From positions 7,615,094 through 7,679,093 of the forward strand of contig CM037840.1 in assembly GCA_021234535.1 (NCBI GenBank): DNA of 64,000 nucleotides. The letters are read 5' to 3'. This document shows positions 13,426-25,378 of this stretch, one piece after another. Both the position numbers and the translations under genes were made by a program. The notes beneath the pieces were generated by a model. The model was not told where the DNA came from, ran no database searches, and saw nothing but the letters and a program-made list of their open reading frames with translations. Position 1 is the first letter of the stretch; each line of letters begins with the position of its first letter. This stretch comes from Stichopus chloronotus. Its lineage: Eukaryota; Echinodermata; Holothuroidea; Aspidochirotida; Stichopodidae.

Positions 13426-14961
13426 TACTGTTTCAGATATTTTCTACACAAATAATGTAAAGAAATTTTATAAAGAATAGATTTCGCACAGTATTTGACA
13501 ATACTACATCTACAAATATTTCTCTATTGCTTTAAAACAATCGAGTTGTTGCTCACTGGGTGTGAGCAACAAATCAATCATGAAAGCAACTTGACACCCA
13601 CTAAATAAATTGACAGTAACATTGAGACAGAGTGAAAACTTAAAAGAGAAGATCTTGATGTGAAAAGAAACGATCACTAATCCTGAAGTTGGATGGCTTG
13701 ATAATTTATTATTACTTAAAAAATTAAAATGAGAAGTGAACTCCAACAAGATGGTAGTTGATAAATTAGTATTGATTGATAAGTATAGCAAATATATACA
13801 TCTGTAAAAATAGGGAGAAAGGCTACCTCTTGGAATGTTTAAATCAATATTTAATAATTGTCAACTAAGGATGAAATATTTTCATATTGAAAATATGTTA
13901 CTTATCAAACTGGGATGAATTCAATGGAGTTCAATGGGATTGGGTTACATAAGGCAGTTACAGATATGAATACTTCAATAACTTTCAAGTATTCTGTCTC
14001 TGCATGAGTTACCCGGGTGAGCCTTGTACAGAGTATGTGTAAGTTGAAATGAAAAAGGAAATAAATGCCCTCCATTGGAAATACCCTCATTGAAGCATTC
14101 TCCGTCTAAAATAAAGAAATTTGAAATACATCTGAGGACATAAATTTGTCAGTTACTTAAAGAAATATTTTACTGATAAATTGAGGGGTTGGTTCTTCGA
14201 TGAAAGAGAATAATTACCCACTACAGAAATTTCATACTTCATGCAAATATCTTGTTTCTAACTCAGAACATTGCTGTTTGAATAAAAAATCTAGTGAAGA
14301 AAGATTTTCAGTTGCTTCAATGTTACCAAAATGCCATGTAACAGATGCAAATTATTGCAAGAAGATTGTTTTTCTTTGAAATTGAAGCCCTCATTTAACC
14401 TTGAAATTTGACACTATAATAAGTATACATTATATATATTGTGAATTTACCTTAAAATATTGTAGAAATTAAAGGTCACATCTCTTAAACTGTATTGCAA
14501 TGTTTCTTTCAAGACAGTAAAGATAACAAAAAAAAAACAAACAAAAGATATTCATCTAGTTGTTTCTGGGTGATCACAAGTTGACCATACCATTGTACCA
14601 TTTCGAAATGACAATTTTTTTAAACTCCATAACTTGGGAACCGAACATGCAAATTAAGATACAGGTTTTTACCAATCAAGAGAGAGATATTCATATTTCG
14701 CATGAACTATTAATTTCCTTTAATGACCAATCCTTTTAACCAGTCAGCCCAGCGTTGGAAAACTTGAAATGAATACATATTAGTCATCTCAATCTTTCAC
14801 AAGCAAGAACTTGTAGTTACAAAGATTTACTCGGAAATCCTCCCTCCATTCTCTCATACAAAGCTGGCTCATTCAATCAGCAATTACTCTTGTTTCTTTT
14901 TTTCAGTGTCTCTCACTTTATGAGAGGTAAATCGTTCAGAGTTCACAAAAAGTTTAGGAGG

Positions 14962-15345
14962 ACAGGAGGGGGGGGGGGCACATAATATCCAAACCTGGTC
15001 CCGGAACCGCCATTTAAAGTCCCCATCGACGGACGAGGATGTCTTCTCCAGTCTTTGGCCACTTTCCTAAAGGCTGTACCGACGAGCAACCTGAAGCGAG
15101 CGAGACCTGAAACAGACAACAGGAACCCAGATTGAACTCACCAAGTATCACCCTCTACTGAGCAAGTCAGTTTGAGTCCCCGGAAGATTTCCAAGTGATT
15201 CCTTCGGGATTTGATTCAACTGGGAACTAAAGTGATTGTAAGACCGACGCTGATCCTCCTCAAGCTAATCCTCCACCCAAACGAAAGGGACTCAGACGGG
15301 AATCGACCCGTGACCGCTCACACCACTAGACCACCCGGCCGAACA
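14962..15345 (-). mobile_element. tRNA-derived SINE
   Basis: On the minus strand the element opens with a tRNA-like head. An A-box-like tggtctagtgg (15,333-15,323) is followed by a B-box-like gggtcgattcc (15,309-15,299) and cgtctgagtccc. The A-B distance is about 20 nt shorter than in a normal tRNA gene, so the anticodon arm seems lost. The body runs to a 3' part containing ggggactttaaatggcgg and ends at a poly-C tract (poly-G on the plus strand, about 14,968). The copy in unit 2 (29,870-30,200) has lost the head. Confidence 0.65.
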
Positions 15346-17339
15346 GGTTAGGGGCTCGAGGAGGGATGATTCAACCTAACCCTTCAAAATGTTTGATAAT
15401 TGAGATGGTAAATGAGGCACTACCGCCCACATTTCTTGTTTTTCTTTAAATGGCAGTACCCAGGCTCAACTTCATTCGGACGAGCGAAGAGTTTTTTGGG
15501 GGGATGGGGGAGGGGAACGATATCTATTTCTTCTAGCTACATGACTTTTAAAGTTTAAAAGTCGTATCACACTACTTGAGTAAATGTTTCCTGATGATGG
15601 AATCAACCTCTGTAATGTCCTTGTCCTGTCGTTGTTACAACTGGTTAACTTGACTATTCTTCTTCATTTTAACTTTATATATATATATATATCTCCATTA
15701 GATCATTATCTTTTTTCTCTGGTCCTTTTCATTATTTACATTAAGTGCTAGATGTCACTCACAGACCAGAGGTCAGGGATGAATTTGTTCAGAAAAAACA
15801 AAACAAAGTCTCATGGTACATAGTGTTCAGTGCAACAACAAGAAAAAAAAAGTTTCCTCGATACCGGTTTCTTCAGTTCTTCATGTTATCTACAATAAGA
15901 GTAAAGTGTAGGCCTAGATATACGAACAGACATGTTTGCTTCAGTGTTAAATATTTTTTTTCTCCGTTCGGGATAGGTTTTACAGTCTCACAACAATAGA
16001 TTATTAAACACAGATGGTTCTAGTGAAACGCCTCATTATTTACCTGTAAGAGACTGAAGGCTTATAAGCTGTTGACGATTTCAAAACCCCACCCCTCCAG
16101 TTTCACAACACTTCACCAGTATCCTTCCAGAGAGTGAAGGCATTTTAAATAAGTAGAATAGCCTTAACCGTGAAGAGCAATACCAGGTGGTTCTACGTCT
16201 TGTAACATTTACAAAGTCAACAAGTGCATCAAATCTACCAGGTCGGCAGAATACAAGAAAGATATTGTAATTGCCAAGCTTACATTGAACATGCAAATTA
16301 CCTCATCAGCTTTCTACAGATCTGTATATATTTTGCTTCCAGAAACTCAGATTGAATAAAAAGGATCAACTTGAATAATCCCTCCCACCAAGAACCACAA
16401 TGCATTTCACTGAGTAAAATTGTATTTTACTGACAAAAGCACCACATTATCGAAAGATAAAATTACGAAGGAGACGAAAGTCTATAGAGAACGTTAAATA
16501 CTTTGACAAAAAAAAACAACAACCCATGCTTAACCCTTTTTATTAAAATGAAACAGAAAAATAAAAGAAACTGTTTATCGAATTGAGGAGCGGAAATGAT
16601 CATTTTGTTGATCCCGAGGTTGTAGTGAACTGGATATTTTCTTCCGGATACAAAATAGGATGAAACTGAAGTCAAATGCATTGACGATGAAATGGTGTGA
16701 CAAAGTTCGAACATTATTAATGACATGAATATTGAATTGTAGAGACAGTTGGTGCGATCTATTTTGACAGTTTCAGTTAACCAATGTGCTGCTAGGTATC
16801 AGTCACACGTTACAAATGTTAGTGAGAAATAAAACCTGGGGCGAGGGTGCACGGGTGCATCTGTCAACTGCCCTTCTATCAAGGGGCAGCGATGGCAGCA
16901 AGGTGCCTTTTTCTTCCGCCACAAATATCGCTGACTTTTACATAAATTCCGACTTATAAGTCTGTAAATGAGAACTTGTTTTAAGATGGCAATGTCACTT
17001 TAAGACACCTTTTCAAATAAAAGGTACATCATCACATAGTCACACATTTTACGTTTGTCTGAGTAAAATTATACTTCTTAATTAGGCCTTAGAAACTTTC
17101 TTCGCTACGTGCCAACCTTCTGTAATGTTTCGTTTAGAGACGCAGACATATTTCCAAGTGCATGACGAAAGCGCCCTTTTTAAAGGACAGCATAGCCGCC
17201 GCTCAAAGAGTTCTGTGCCCCTGGTTAACTCTGTTCAAATAAAACCATAATCTGGCGTAGCGCTTTCGTGAATCTTTAAGAAATGCAAACATTAATTGTC
17301 CAACCGAAAACAATTCATTAACAGAAGATGACTTCTACT

Positions 17340-17345
17340 TTTATT
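17340..17345 (-). promoter_or_regulatory. Polyadenylation signal AATAAA
   Basis: AATAAA lies about 62 nt downstream of the minus-strand stop codon at 17,407. The equivalent position in unit 2 reads AGTAAA. Confidence 0.5.
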
Positions 17346-17406
17346 CCTCCATCGTTGTCGTTAAACGTTAAAAAAGTTGTAAAAAGATGTAAGTTGTCAT
17401 AGATCT

Positions 17407-17895
17407 TTACTCGAATCCTACAAAATGTACAGGCTCGTCGTCTTCGAATCTTACACAAACGAAACGTTCTCCGCGATTGTGTACTTGATAGTCAGGTATA
17501 CCAGGGATCTTAACGAGTTCTGTAACATCAAACTTGATGTTGCTGAGTCTATCGTCTCTGGGTTCGTTATTCGGAGACGGACATTGAGTGATCGGAGTGA
17601 ACCCATGAAGAAGATCATTCAGATTTGGAACGGTTATGAAAGTGTTACGTTGCTTGGTGCCGTACCTTGTCCCAAGCCTAGCCTTCGCTAGGTTTTTCCA
17701 AAATTCATCACCGGCGTTAGAAGGGACTTCATTGGATGTAATCACGTGTTTCCTTGTGAAATCCTCATAGGTATGCCTTTTATCTATCAGCACACCGTCA
17801 TCCCTAGAGATATCCCAATCAAGGTCGACGAGTCCCTGTCCATGCTGGATCAACAACAAAGAAAACAGAAACAACTTCAAAGCCGAACTGCCCAT
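17407..17895 (-). CDS. Secreted 162-aa protein, intact copy
   Basis: The intronless ORF encodes a short basic N-terminus, a leucine-rich hydrophobic core and a likely signal peptidase site near residue 21 (QHGQG followed by LVDL). The mature part is about 141 residues, polar and rich in D/N/E/R. It has only two cysteines (in TQCPSPN and FVCVRF), so at most one internal disulfide, and no transmembrane segment. I do not recognise the family. The ATG at 17,895 is the first in frame after a leader of about 115 nt. A TATA box at 18,047-18,041 and an AATAAA downstream support a real transcription unit. A near-identical frameshifted copy lies 14.8 kb away at 32,241-32,730. Secretion is inferred; function is unknown. 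Confidence 0.8.
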   Translation of the reverse strand: MGSSALKLFLFSLLLIQHGQGLVDLDWDISRDDGVLIDKRHTYEDFTRKHVITSNEVPSNAGDEFWKNLAKARLGTRYGTKQRNTFITVPNLNDLLHGFTPITQCPSPNNEPRDDRLSNIKFDVTELVKIPGIPDYQVHNRGERFVCVRFEDDEPVHFVGFE

Positions 17896-18040
17896 TCTGA
17901 TAGCTGGTGGTTAAGATGTTTCTACTGACAGAAGAGTGTGACAGAATATGATTCAACCAGAGAACCGGAAGCTTTACACTGTAAGTTAGGCCTTGACAAA
18001 ACCACAGACGGAATGATTTCTGCACCTCAAAGTTTTTCAT

Positions 18041-18104
18041 TTTTATACCATCCACACCCTCCGTTCTGAAAGGTATTTGTTGCGCTTAACCATATTTAGC
18101 CAAT
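18041..18104 (-). promoter_or_regulatory. TATA box and CCAAT box upstream of the secreted-protein gene
   Basis: Reading on the minus strand, TATAAAA occupies 18,047-18,041, about 146 nt before the ATG. A CCAAT motif (inverted, 18,100-18,104) stands some 55 bp further upstream. The spacing suits a TATA-driven RNA polymerase II promoter with a start site near 18,010. Both elements are conserved in unit 2. Confidence 0.6.
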
Positions 18105-20967
18105 CCCAAGTGCACCATTGAACGTGATGAATATTCAGATACTTCAATATTTACCCATAAAGTACGGTAGCTTGTTATATACACAAAAATACATTTGCGT
18201 GTTCTTCACAGTTGATGAGTTTTTTCTTCTTCCGGTCTTTGTTATAGTTTAATAATGTGTAGGTTAAGTTGTGTGGATTAAGTTGCAAGTTCATTGCTAA
18301 ATTAATAGGCCCTCTTTATGAAATTCAATGCTATTATATTGAATTTTATTGAACTAACATCTTTGGTAGATGATTGAATCCATAAGAGACTGGCGGCAGG
18401 TATTAACGACTGGTGTAAGCAGAAGGCTCTTACAGAAATCATATTTTGATGGTAATCATTAAAACAATGTTAACGTAGTAACAACTTTGCTTCTTTGAAG
18501 GTGAAAGCATTCTAAAAATTGTTCAGTAGAATGATCCGAGTAGTGGGATCAGAGACATGAAGGACGATTCCAAACTTTAAACTATGTAAGTGACGTCTGT
18601 CTGCAATCTAGACGTGCACTTTGAAACTTTTGAAAACTTTCAGTTTGCTGACCTGATTTCAGTTTACTTCATCAGCATACGTAAGAGTTCAATCCAGTCA
18701 TCCCTGCACCCCACAAATATATGTCACTTTGAGGAATAAATCTTGATCGACAATTTCTGTTCGAATGTAACATTTACGTATTACCAGTAAATGACATTGA
18801 CCTCCGTACAAAATAAAAAGGTCCCCTGATATTTTGCAAGTATTAGATATGCACAGAAAAGTGACAGGAAAAAGAGAAAAAAAAAATGAAAGGAGAAGAG
18901 ATGAAGGGAAGGACAGCGAGTGGAGTGATAGAGAATGAAGTTCAAATTAACAACCTCGACTACCATACCCCCCCCCCCATCGACCCCGATCGACTCAAAT
19001 GGATTACCGGCGCCCTTCCCAGCTTTTCATAAAAAGCAAAAATGAAAGAAAACATAGAAAGACATAAGAATGAGAACAAATGTGTAGACAAAAGTCTCAT
19101 TACTGCAGCGTCTTTCGCATCCAGAAAGTGATGATGGTTTTGCCTGCCCGTATTCAGCCTTCAGAATTCAAGCATCATTTCTTCATGAAGTGCGCAGATT
19201 TTCTCAGACTTTTCAAGAGGAAAACTACAAATAATGTAAGGTCATAGGTTTTCCAACCAAGAAATTAGTGACGGTATCATTTCCTTGAACTTAACTGGTA
19301 AGTTTTAGATGGGCGATTTACAGGTGATCTATGGAGTGTTTTATGTTTTTGTCTGCTGGTACGCTCAGCTCTAACAGAAAAACTGGAACCGGTATCTTAA
19401 ATATCCACGTATTTGGGTCTCCAGAAAATCGTCTTGAATAAAATGTGTTGATAATGGACGTGAAAAAAGTCATTTCGTACAATCTGGAAAATGTTTTCCT
19501 CTTCAAAATTTTTGTCGTGCCCACGTGCAAACTGATGGCGGCGCTCCGATAATTAAGCTATTTTCTTAATCAAGTAGTTTTGTTCTCTATAAAATCCTCT
19601 TGAATTAAATATCTTTAACGGGATGCATTGTAGTAAGGCACTGTACCTATGATGATATCTTTTGTTAATAACTGGTGGAAAAATTAATGCGTTGAGAGTC
19701 GAGACATGGAATTATATGAAGTAGAAACGCGAAATAAGACATTATGTAAGAAGTGTCATTTCTGGTGATCTGGGAGGTTTTTTCTTGTACCGGCCTCTGC
19801 TCCAACCGATGGTGATTCTCCGCTTAGATGATATAGTGACATCAATCACAGATCGAACAACTACGGCCTCCTCTTTCCAGAAATCCTGGATCCGCCACTG
19901 TCGGACTTCTTTGAGTCTAGCAAAAGTATGTGAAGTTTGACTAAGCTTTCCTTCTGTGATTTGATATTTTACGAGTTTTGCGGGAAGGCCTCCTTACTTC
20001 AAATGATTTTTGACCTACACCAAAGCTCGATGTTTTATACATTTATAACCAATAATTAATTCATTTCTCATAACAAAACGCACCGAGGGGTCACTTTAAA
20101 TATTGTTAGTAAGACAGTGTACGGGGATGTGTGAGTTGAGCCCCATTTACCCCAAATTATGTTGACTTAAAAATATCATTTTTAGCCAATTACGTTCATC
20201 TTCTAAATTAAAGTTCCCTCAGCATGTTTAGGAGGTTATCTGAAATTTGTACCCAACGACCTTACATTTCCTAGTTCACTAAATGCGATCGAGTTCTTAG
20301 AATCAACTTATGGTACAAGCATACCTAACACACCTGATGTTGGGGCAGGTTCCCTTATTCGCGTGTTTATCACATAGTCAAAGACACAACACACTTCAAC
20401 TCAATCATGAATGTAAATTGAGTGTCAATAAGATTGTCATCAAAACCCCACCCGGTCCGTGTGGATGGCGTGTGCGGCAAAAGGGAAAGAAATGATTTCG
20501 AAATCCGTTTAAACAAAATATTGGTTACATGCAAATGTAGTCAAGGAGTCTGTAATAGTAAACTTAGAAATGTATGTACATCCATACACTGCCGGTACTG
20601 AATGTGGCGTTGTAAGGAAGGGAAGTCTGGACAAATACAATGTTTAGTACGTTCCACAAACACATACAAGAGAGGTATTGTGTTAGTAGTCATTTGATAT
20701 TGCAAGGAAAAGCTAGAGCATGTTACAATTGAAATTCCTCATTAACTATAAATCTAATAATTTCTTGTAGGTTTCTCGCTTTCACTTTATTCACTTATGC
20801 TACAAGAAACAAATAGGGGGGGGGGGGGGAGGAGACTGAAACCATACACACGGGCATGATCATGAGTTTGGTATATTACTAACTAAAGTTAATAACCTGT
20901 GTTCTTTCAAGGTACAAACATTTAACTTGACTTCAGTCTTTGAGAGACTTATTATATGATCACTTAA

Positions 20968-21327
20968 AGGGGAAATCAGGGTTTGACTGAGAAATTTCAC
21001 CTTGAATTGATTTTTCTTTCTAAACTGATTGTTCACCGAAATATAGAGACGTTGGGGAGATGTTTGAAGGTAGAAGAAACGTTAATTATTGCATTAATCA
21101 CTGTCGAATGAGAACTCGTAATATTTGTCGGGTACAAAAAATTAACGTTCATGTACAAGACAATGCAGCCTATACTGTAGACGATTATACCGAATTTGAC
21201 TCGTTTCTCGAAATTGCCCACATGTTTTGAGATAATCTTGATCATATTTGTTAGTTATAAGTCATTGCACGATACCGGTGGGGAATTGTACTGAAACAAA
21301 TTGTGAAAATAAATCCTGATTTCCCCT
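20968..21327. mobile_element. TTAA-flanked MITE, copy 1
   Basis: A 360-bp element begins AGGGGAAATCAGGG and ends with the reverse complement. It is preceded by TTAA and followed by TGAA (a decayed TTAA). Unit 2 has the empty site at 35,749-35,760 (gatcacttaatcaaaaaagg), proving insertion after the duplication. A second copy stands at 58,494-58,847. TTAA target duplications occur in piggyBac and Kolobok elements. The purine-rich terminus leans towards Kolobok, but this is a guess. No coding capacity. Confidence 0.85.
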
Positions 21328-22864
21328 TGAATTAAAAAAGGTAAAACACGGAAATGCAAAGACATGTTTTCCATTCCTTAACTGAAGACAATGCGTTTGA
21401 CATCCTCAAAACTAAATTGATATCTTCAATGTATGTCATAGAAAGAGATGTCTTCCTTTTTTTCTTTTTTGATGGTTCTGTTGAATTGTTTAGAACAACA
21501 AGGGGGATTCCTTCAAGTTCCATACAGGTTAACTCTGCCACTAATATTTTCCATCAAAGTCTTCTGTCCATAGACATTTCTAGATCTTTAATCTATAAAC
21601 TTGGATAAAGATAAGCAAAAAGTCATGCAATATCTCTGATGAGAAAAGTAGTGGAATGTGATTTTACCATAAGTTATGTTATTAATTTTGTTTGTGCAAA
21701 TGAGTGTTGTTCAGTTCTTGTTACTCTTTCCATTTTTCATTTTATTAAATGATTATTTAATTATAATATATTATTTTCATTTTATTAAATGATTATTGTA
21801 TCCTCGAAAACTAGATTGTCTATTTCCTGTTTCCTCTTTCCTGAACTTGTACTCGACCTAAACTTAATACATGCGTGTCATTGGTTTAACTATTGTATTT
21901 TTGTTTTTTGAAAATTTGATACACTCAACCCACTTCACATTTCTCTTAAATCATTAATTATAATAATTTATTATTACTCAAAAAATTTAAATGAGAAGTA
22001 AACTCCAACAAGAAGGTAGTTAATAAATTAGTATTGATAGATAAGTATAACAAATCTACACATCTGTAAACAAACAAATAAAAAGGCCACCTCTTGGAAT
22101 GTTTAAATTAATATTTAATAATTGTCAACTAAGGATGAAATATTTTCATATTGAAAATATGTTACTTATCAAACTCGGATGAATCAATGGAGTTCAATGG
22201 GTTTGGGTTACATAAGGAGGTTACAGATACGAATACTTCAATATCTTCAATAAATTTCAAGTATTCTGTCTCTGCATGAGTTGACCCTTGCACAGAGTAT
22301 GTGTAAGTTGAGATGAAAAAGAAAATAAATACCTTCCATTGAAACCACCCCCATTGAAGCATCCTTTTTCTGAAATGAAGAAATTTAAAATATACCTGTA
22401 GAACTAAATTTGTCATTTACATAAAGGCATCTTTTGCTGACAAATAAAGGGGTAAAGGTTCTTCCATGAAAGAGAATAATTTTCCACTGCAGACACTTCA
22501 TATTCCATGCAAGTATCTTGTTTCTAATTCAAGACATTGCTGTTTGAAGAAAAACTTCTCTCGGGTGAAGAAAGATTTCCAGTTTCTTCAAAATTACAAA
22601 AAGGCCACGTAACAGTTGCAAATTATTGCAAGAAGTCTTTGTTTTTCTTTGAAAATGTAGCCCTCATTTAACTTTGAAATTTGACACTATAGTAAATGTA
22701 CATTAAATATATTTAAATATTTATATACGTAAATTATTTATCTTAAAATATTGTAGAAATTAAAGGACACATCTCTTAAACTGCATTGCAATGTTTCATT
22801 CATGACAGTAAAGATAATGAAGAAATACAAAAGATATTCATCTAGTTGTGTCCGGTTGATCACA

Positions 22865-22888
22865 CATATTGAGCAAGTTGTCTCATTT
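22865..22888 (+). repeat. Left terminal inverted repeat of the RAG1-like transposon
   Basis: The end reads catattgagcaagttgtct and continues to cattt. It pairs with 29,434-29,459 at most positions with one or two gaps. If the end is placed two bases further left it begins CACATAT. That would resemble the CAC start of Transib and RAG signal termini, but the right end does not clearly support this. Confidence 0.6.
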
Positions 22889-23870
22889 CGGTCATTTCAC
22901 AAGTGGCGCCCGCTTGTGACGTAATTGCAGACAACCAATCACACCTCACCATGTAAGCAGCTCTTAATCACATTCGCCGTCAACGAATACTTACCAGTAT
23001 TCAGTAAAAGAGAATTTTACTCATTCAGAGAAAACAAAAATAACAACGCTAGTGTCCGTTTGTCAACATTAATCACTGAGATATATATTATGTAATGGAT
23101 CACAGGTAATATAGCTTTTTTCTTCATAATTTTGAGATCGCAACATGGCGTTCATGCTGTCGTTTGGCACGTCGCCGTTCAATGAAAATTTAGTACACGA
23201 CCTAATCATTATGAAGTGGGGGTATGATAAGCTTCTGATTCGGCTTGTTGTTACTATTGAACTCCAATACTACAGTGACAGGAGTTTACAACGTTAACCC
23301 TGTGTAGGCTATGCTATATAACGTATTACGATTGTATGATAACGTTGGACCTTGTTAGGCTTACGATACAATTCTCGGTCAGGCCAGGCACTGAAGTGTT
23401 TGCAGACATTTTCTTTTATATATGTTCAGCAACGTTCTGCTGTTCTTCTTCGAAGTAGGCCGGATGTGTCATTAAAAATCTGAACGTAAAGTGCATACAA
23501 GGTATTATAGAGTAGGCCTAGTAATTAATATACAAGGGGCATTGCATGTCAACTTAATCCCTAGCAGTAAGACTGCCTACGGCAGGCCGGCCTTTTCTGT
23601 CATGAGTAACCTTGAGGAACCCAGCCATTTTTTCGCAATATCTGAGTGTTGCCTGGCCTTAACTTGCTCTTGAGGTGCATTAATGTGAACTAGCATTTGG
23701 GTATAATCCACGATAAATGATTGACCTTAGCTAAAGTATATACGAATAATGCTATATATATTCCTCAGTTTATTAGTAAAGTAGTAGGCCCTAACTATGA
23801 TGTCAAGCAATTATAACCCTCTGTATCCTATACACTATGTCTACCTAATTTATCATATTTCACTTTCAGG

Positions 23871-24126
23871 TATGAGAACAATTACAAGTAAACGACATTG
23901 TGCCAGAAAAGAACCAGGGTTTTACAAGAAGCTGCAAGATGTGACTCTTAATCAGGAACGAAAAAGGAAAGAAAACCTAACATGGAGAGAAGGAGATTTG
24001 TTTGATATTAAGGAAGGCAATCTTTTGTGTATACATATAAACCACGCATTGTCCGCTACTGACGGAGTAACTGTAAAATACCCGCATGCCAAAACTATGC
24101 TGCGAAAACGGCAAGCTATGCAGTGA
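23871..24126 (+). CDS. Possible first exon of the transposon's chromo-barrel ORF
   Basis: An open frame follows a good acceptor (cactttcag at 23,862-23,870). It runs through a basic stretch to a segment containing KEGNLLCIH. In MRG15/MSL3-type chromo barrels a KEGERVLCFHG motif forms the first strand, so this may be the first half of the barrel completed by the ORF at 24,666. The frame ends at a TGA at 24,124 and no donor was identified. Assignment is tentative. Confidence 0.3.
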
Positions 24127-24665
24127 CGCTTTCGACTCACTGCACATAATCTGTTGCCTTGGCGTTGAAAAGTCCAGAGTAAAACTGAAAAAGTCAGTGG
24201 AAATTCCCAAGTGTATTTTATTAGGCTACGAGGATGTGCAGTTAACATTCCATCTATAGGCCCTCTCTGATTTGAGAACGCCTCATCATTAGTCTGGTAT
24301 GTTGTTGTAAATAGGAGACAAGGATATGCATTCATATCGTTTGATATATATTTTAGGAGGCTACGAGGATACTCCGTCAAGGTGAGTGACTGCGTAGCCC
24401 CTCAGCCTGTTAAAAACAGAGCTTTATCTCTCGGGGTATTCTGCAATTGTGCCATATTAACAATACATGATTTCCATAGAAAAAGGTCAGTTATAGGTTG
24501 CATGTTGCCACTGCCTGGAGGACCAATTGCAAGCTTAGCTGAATGTTGACAGTGAGCAACTTCTCAGGATTGTGGTTGGAATACCACAAGTTAGCAAGTT
24601 AGTAACTTCAATTGTTAAGGAACTATGAAAGATTTTATCTTTAAATTTCCTTATGAATTTTTCAG

Positions 24666-25196
24666 ATTCTGCAAGAATCAGATGAACAGGTTTATGTCAC
24701 CTATCCAGGATGGGATAAGAAGTTTGACCACTGGATGCCAAAGAATAAAGTCCTGAACAAAGTTCAAGACACTGTTTCGCTTTCTCCTATGTCAGATAGG
24801 ACGCAGTTATTTACATCAAGACTAAGGTTAGATATAAAGCGTAAATTAGAAGGGAAGCGCAAGGAGGACCCCAAGATTGTCATTGTACGAGACGTTGAAG
24901 TTGATGTATACAGCCAGCTTTTTAAAAGCAAGAAACAGAACTTTGCTAAAAACAGTTATTTAAACAGTGTTCTTGGCATGTTTTGGAAGGAGAGAATATA
25001 CGAAAGGAGAGACTGTTGTTACGTCGTAAATGGAACAGCCTCAGTTTCACTATACAAGCACATGCTTCTGATTGAATTTGACCCTGAAGGACAAGAGGTT
25101 TATCATGATGGTGGCTATTTCTTGAAATTTCATTGTGTAAGAGGAGATGCCACTGAAGAAGATTTGAACAAAAAGAAATTTCCCTGGAGGAACTAG
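24666..25196 (+). CDS. Chromo-barrel-like protein encoded in the transposon
   Basis: The frame opens right after a pyrimidine-rich acceptor (tttttcag, to 24,665) and stays open for 176 codons to a TAG. It begins with a segment containing VYVTYPGWDKKFDHWMPKN, followed by KVL. That is the second half of a chromo barrel of the MRG15/MSL3 type, with its aromatic residues in place (Y in TYPGW, W in PGW, F in KKF, W in DHW). In that family such residues form a methyl-lysine cage. The remaining ~140 residues start with a lysine-rich stretch, followed by a mixed alpha/beta segment I do not recognise. The ORF lies 180 bp upstream of the transposase remnant on the same strand, inside the same TIRs. It may be an accessory protein or the N-terminal part of one spliced transposase. 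It is the only well-preserved ORF in the element. Confidence 0.55.
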   Translation: MLQESDEQVYVTYPGWDKKFDHWMPKNKVLNKVQDTVSLSPMSDRTQLFTSRLRLDIKRKLEGKRKEDPKIVIVRDVEVDVYSQLFKSKKQNFAKNSYLNSVLGMFWKERIYERRDCCYVVNGTASVSLYKHMLLIEFDPEGQEVYHDGGYFLKFHCVRGDATEEDLNKKKFPWRN

Positions 25197-25378
25197 CTAT
25201 CATAAATGTTCTTTTTGTTGTTCATGTACTGTATATTTGAACACTACTACTGTATACAATCTGTATTTAAACTAAACTTTAAAATTTCAGGAGTATAATC
25301 TTAAAATTTTAAAAGGAATTTAGAGACTCTCCTTTTAAAAACCATTGACACATACTGTGGTATTGTGATATTAAAAAA

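Larger units (their letters stand above)
13701..21953. repeat. Tandem segmental duplication, unit 1
   Basis: This ~8.25 kb unit recurs in the same orientation at 21,963-36,332. Its first part (13,701-14,585) matches 21,963-22,864, and the rest (14,586-21,953) matches 29,460-36,332. The shared sequence starts at ataatttattattact and ends at cttaaatca. It contains a secreted-protein gene, a SINE and one MITE that is absent from unit 2. Identity varies. About 16.78-20.6 kb is nearly identical to its partner, including hundreds of non-coding bases, while both ends look nearer 90%. Outside the listed features I see no other gene in the unit. Confidence 0.9.

Noticed and set aside
13207..13455. Repetitive 82-residue protein
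   Set aside because: Direct translation of a 15-bp DNA repeat with no promoter or splice support.
15299..15333. Functional tRNA gene
   Set aside because: A and B boxes are present but about 20 nt too close and no anticodon arm or acceptor stem can be drawn; it is a SINE head.
17425..17691. Plus-strand ORFs over the secreted-protein gene
   Set aside because: Antisense shadows of the minus-strand CDS, which has the signal peptide, TATA box and AATAAA.
19318..19530. 70-codon minus-strand ORF shared by both units (with 34,114-34,338)
   Set aside because: Conservation is explained by DNA-level identity of the duplication; no start context, leader or domain supports coding.
20310..20495. 61-codon plus-strand ORF identical in both units (with 35,120-35,305)
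   Set aside because: The surrounding non-coding bases are equally identical, so identity is not evidence of coding.
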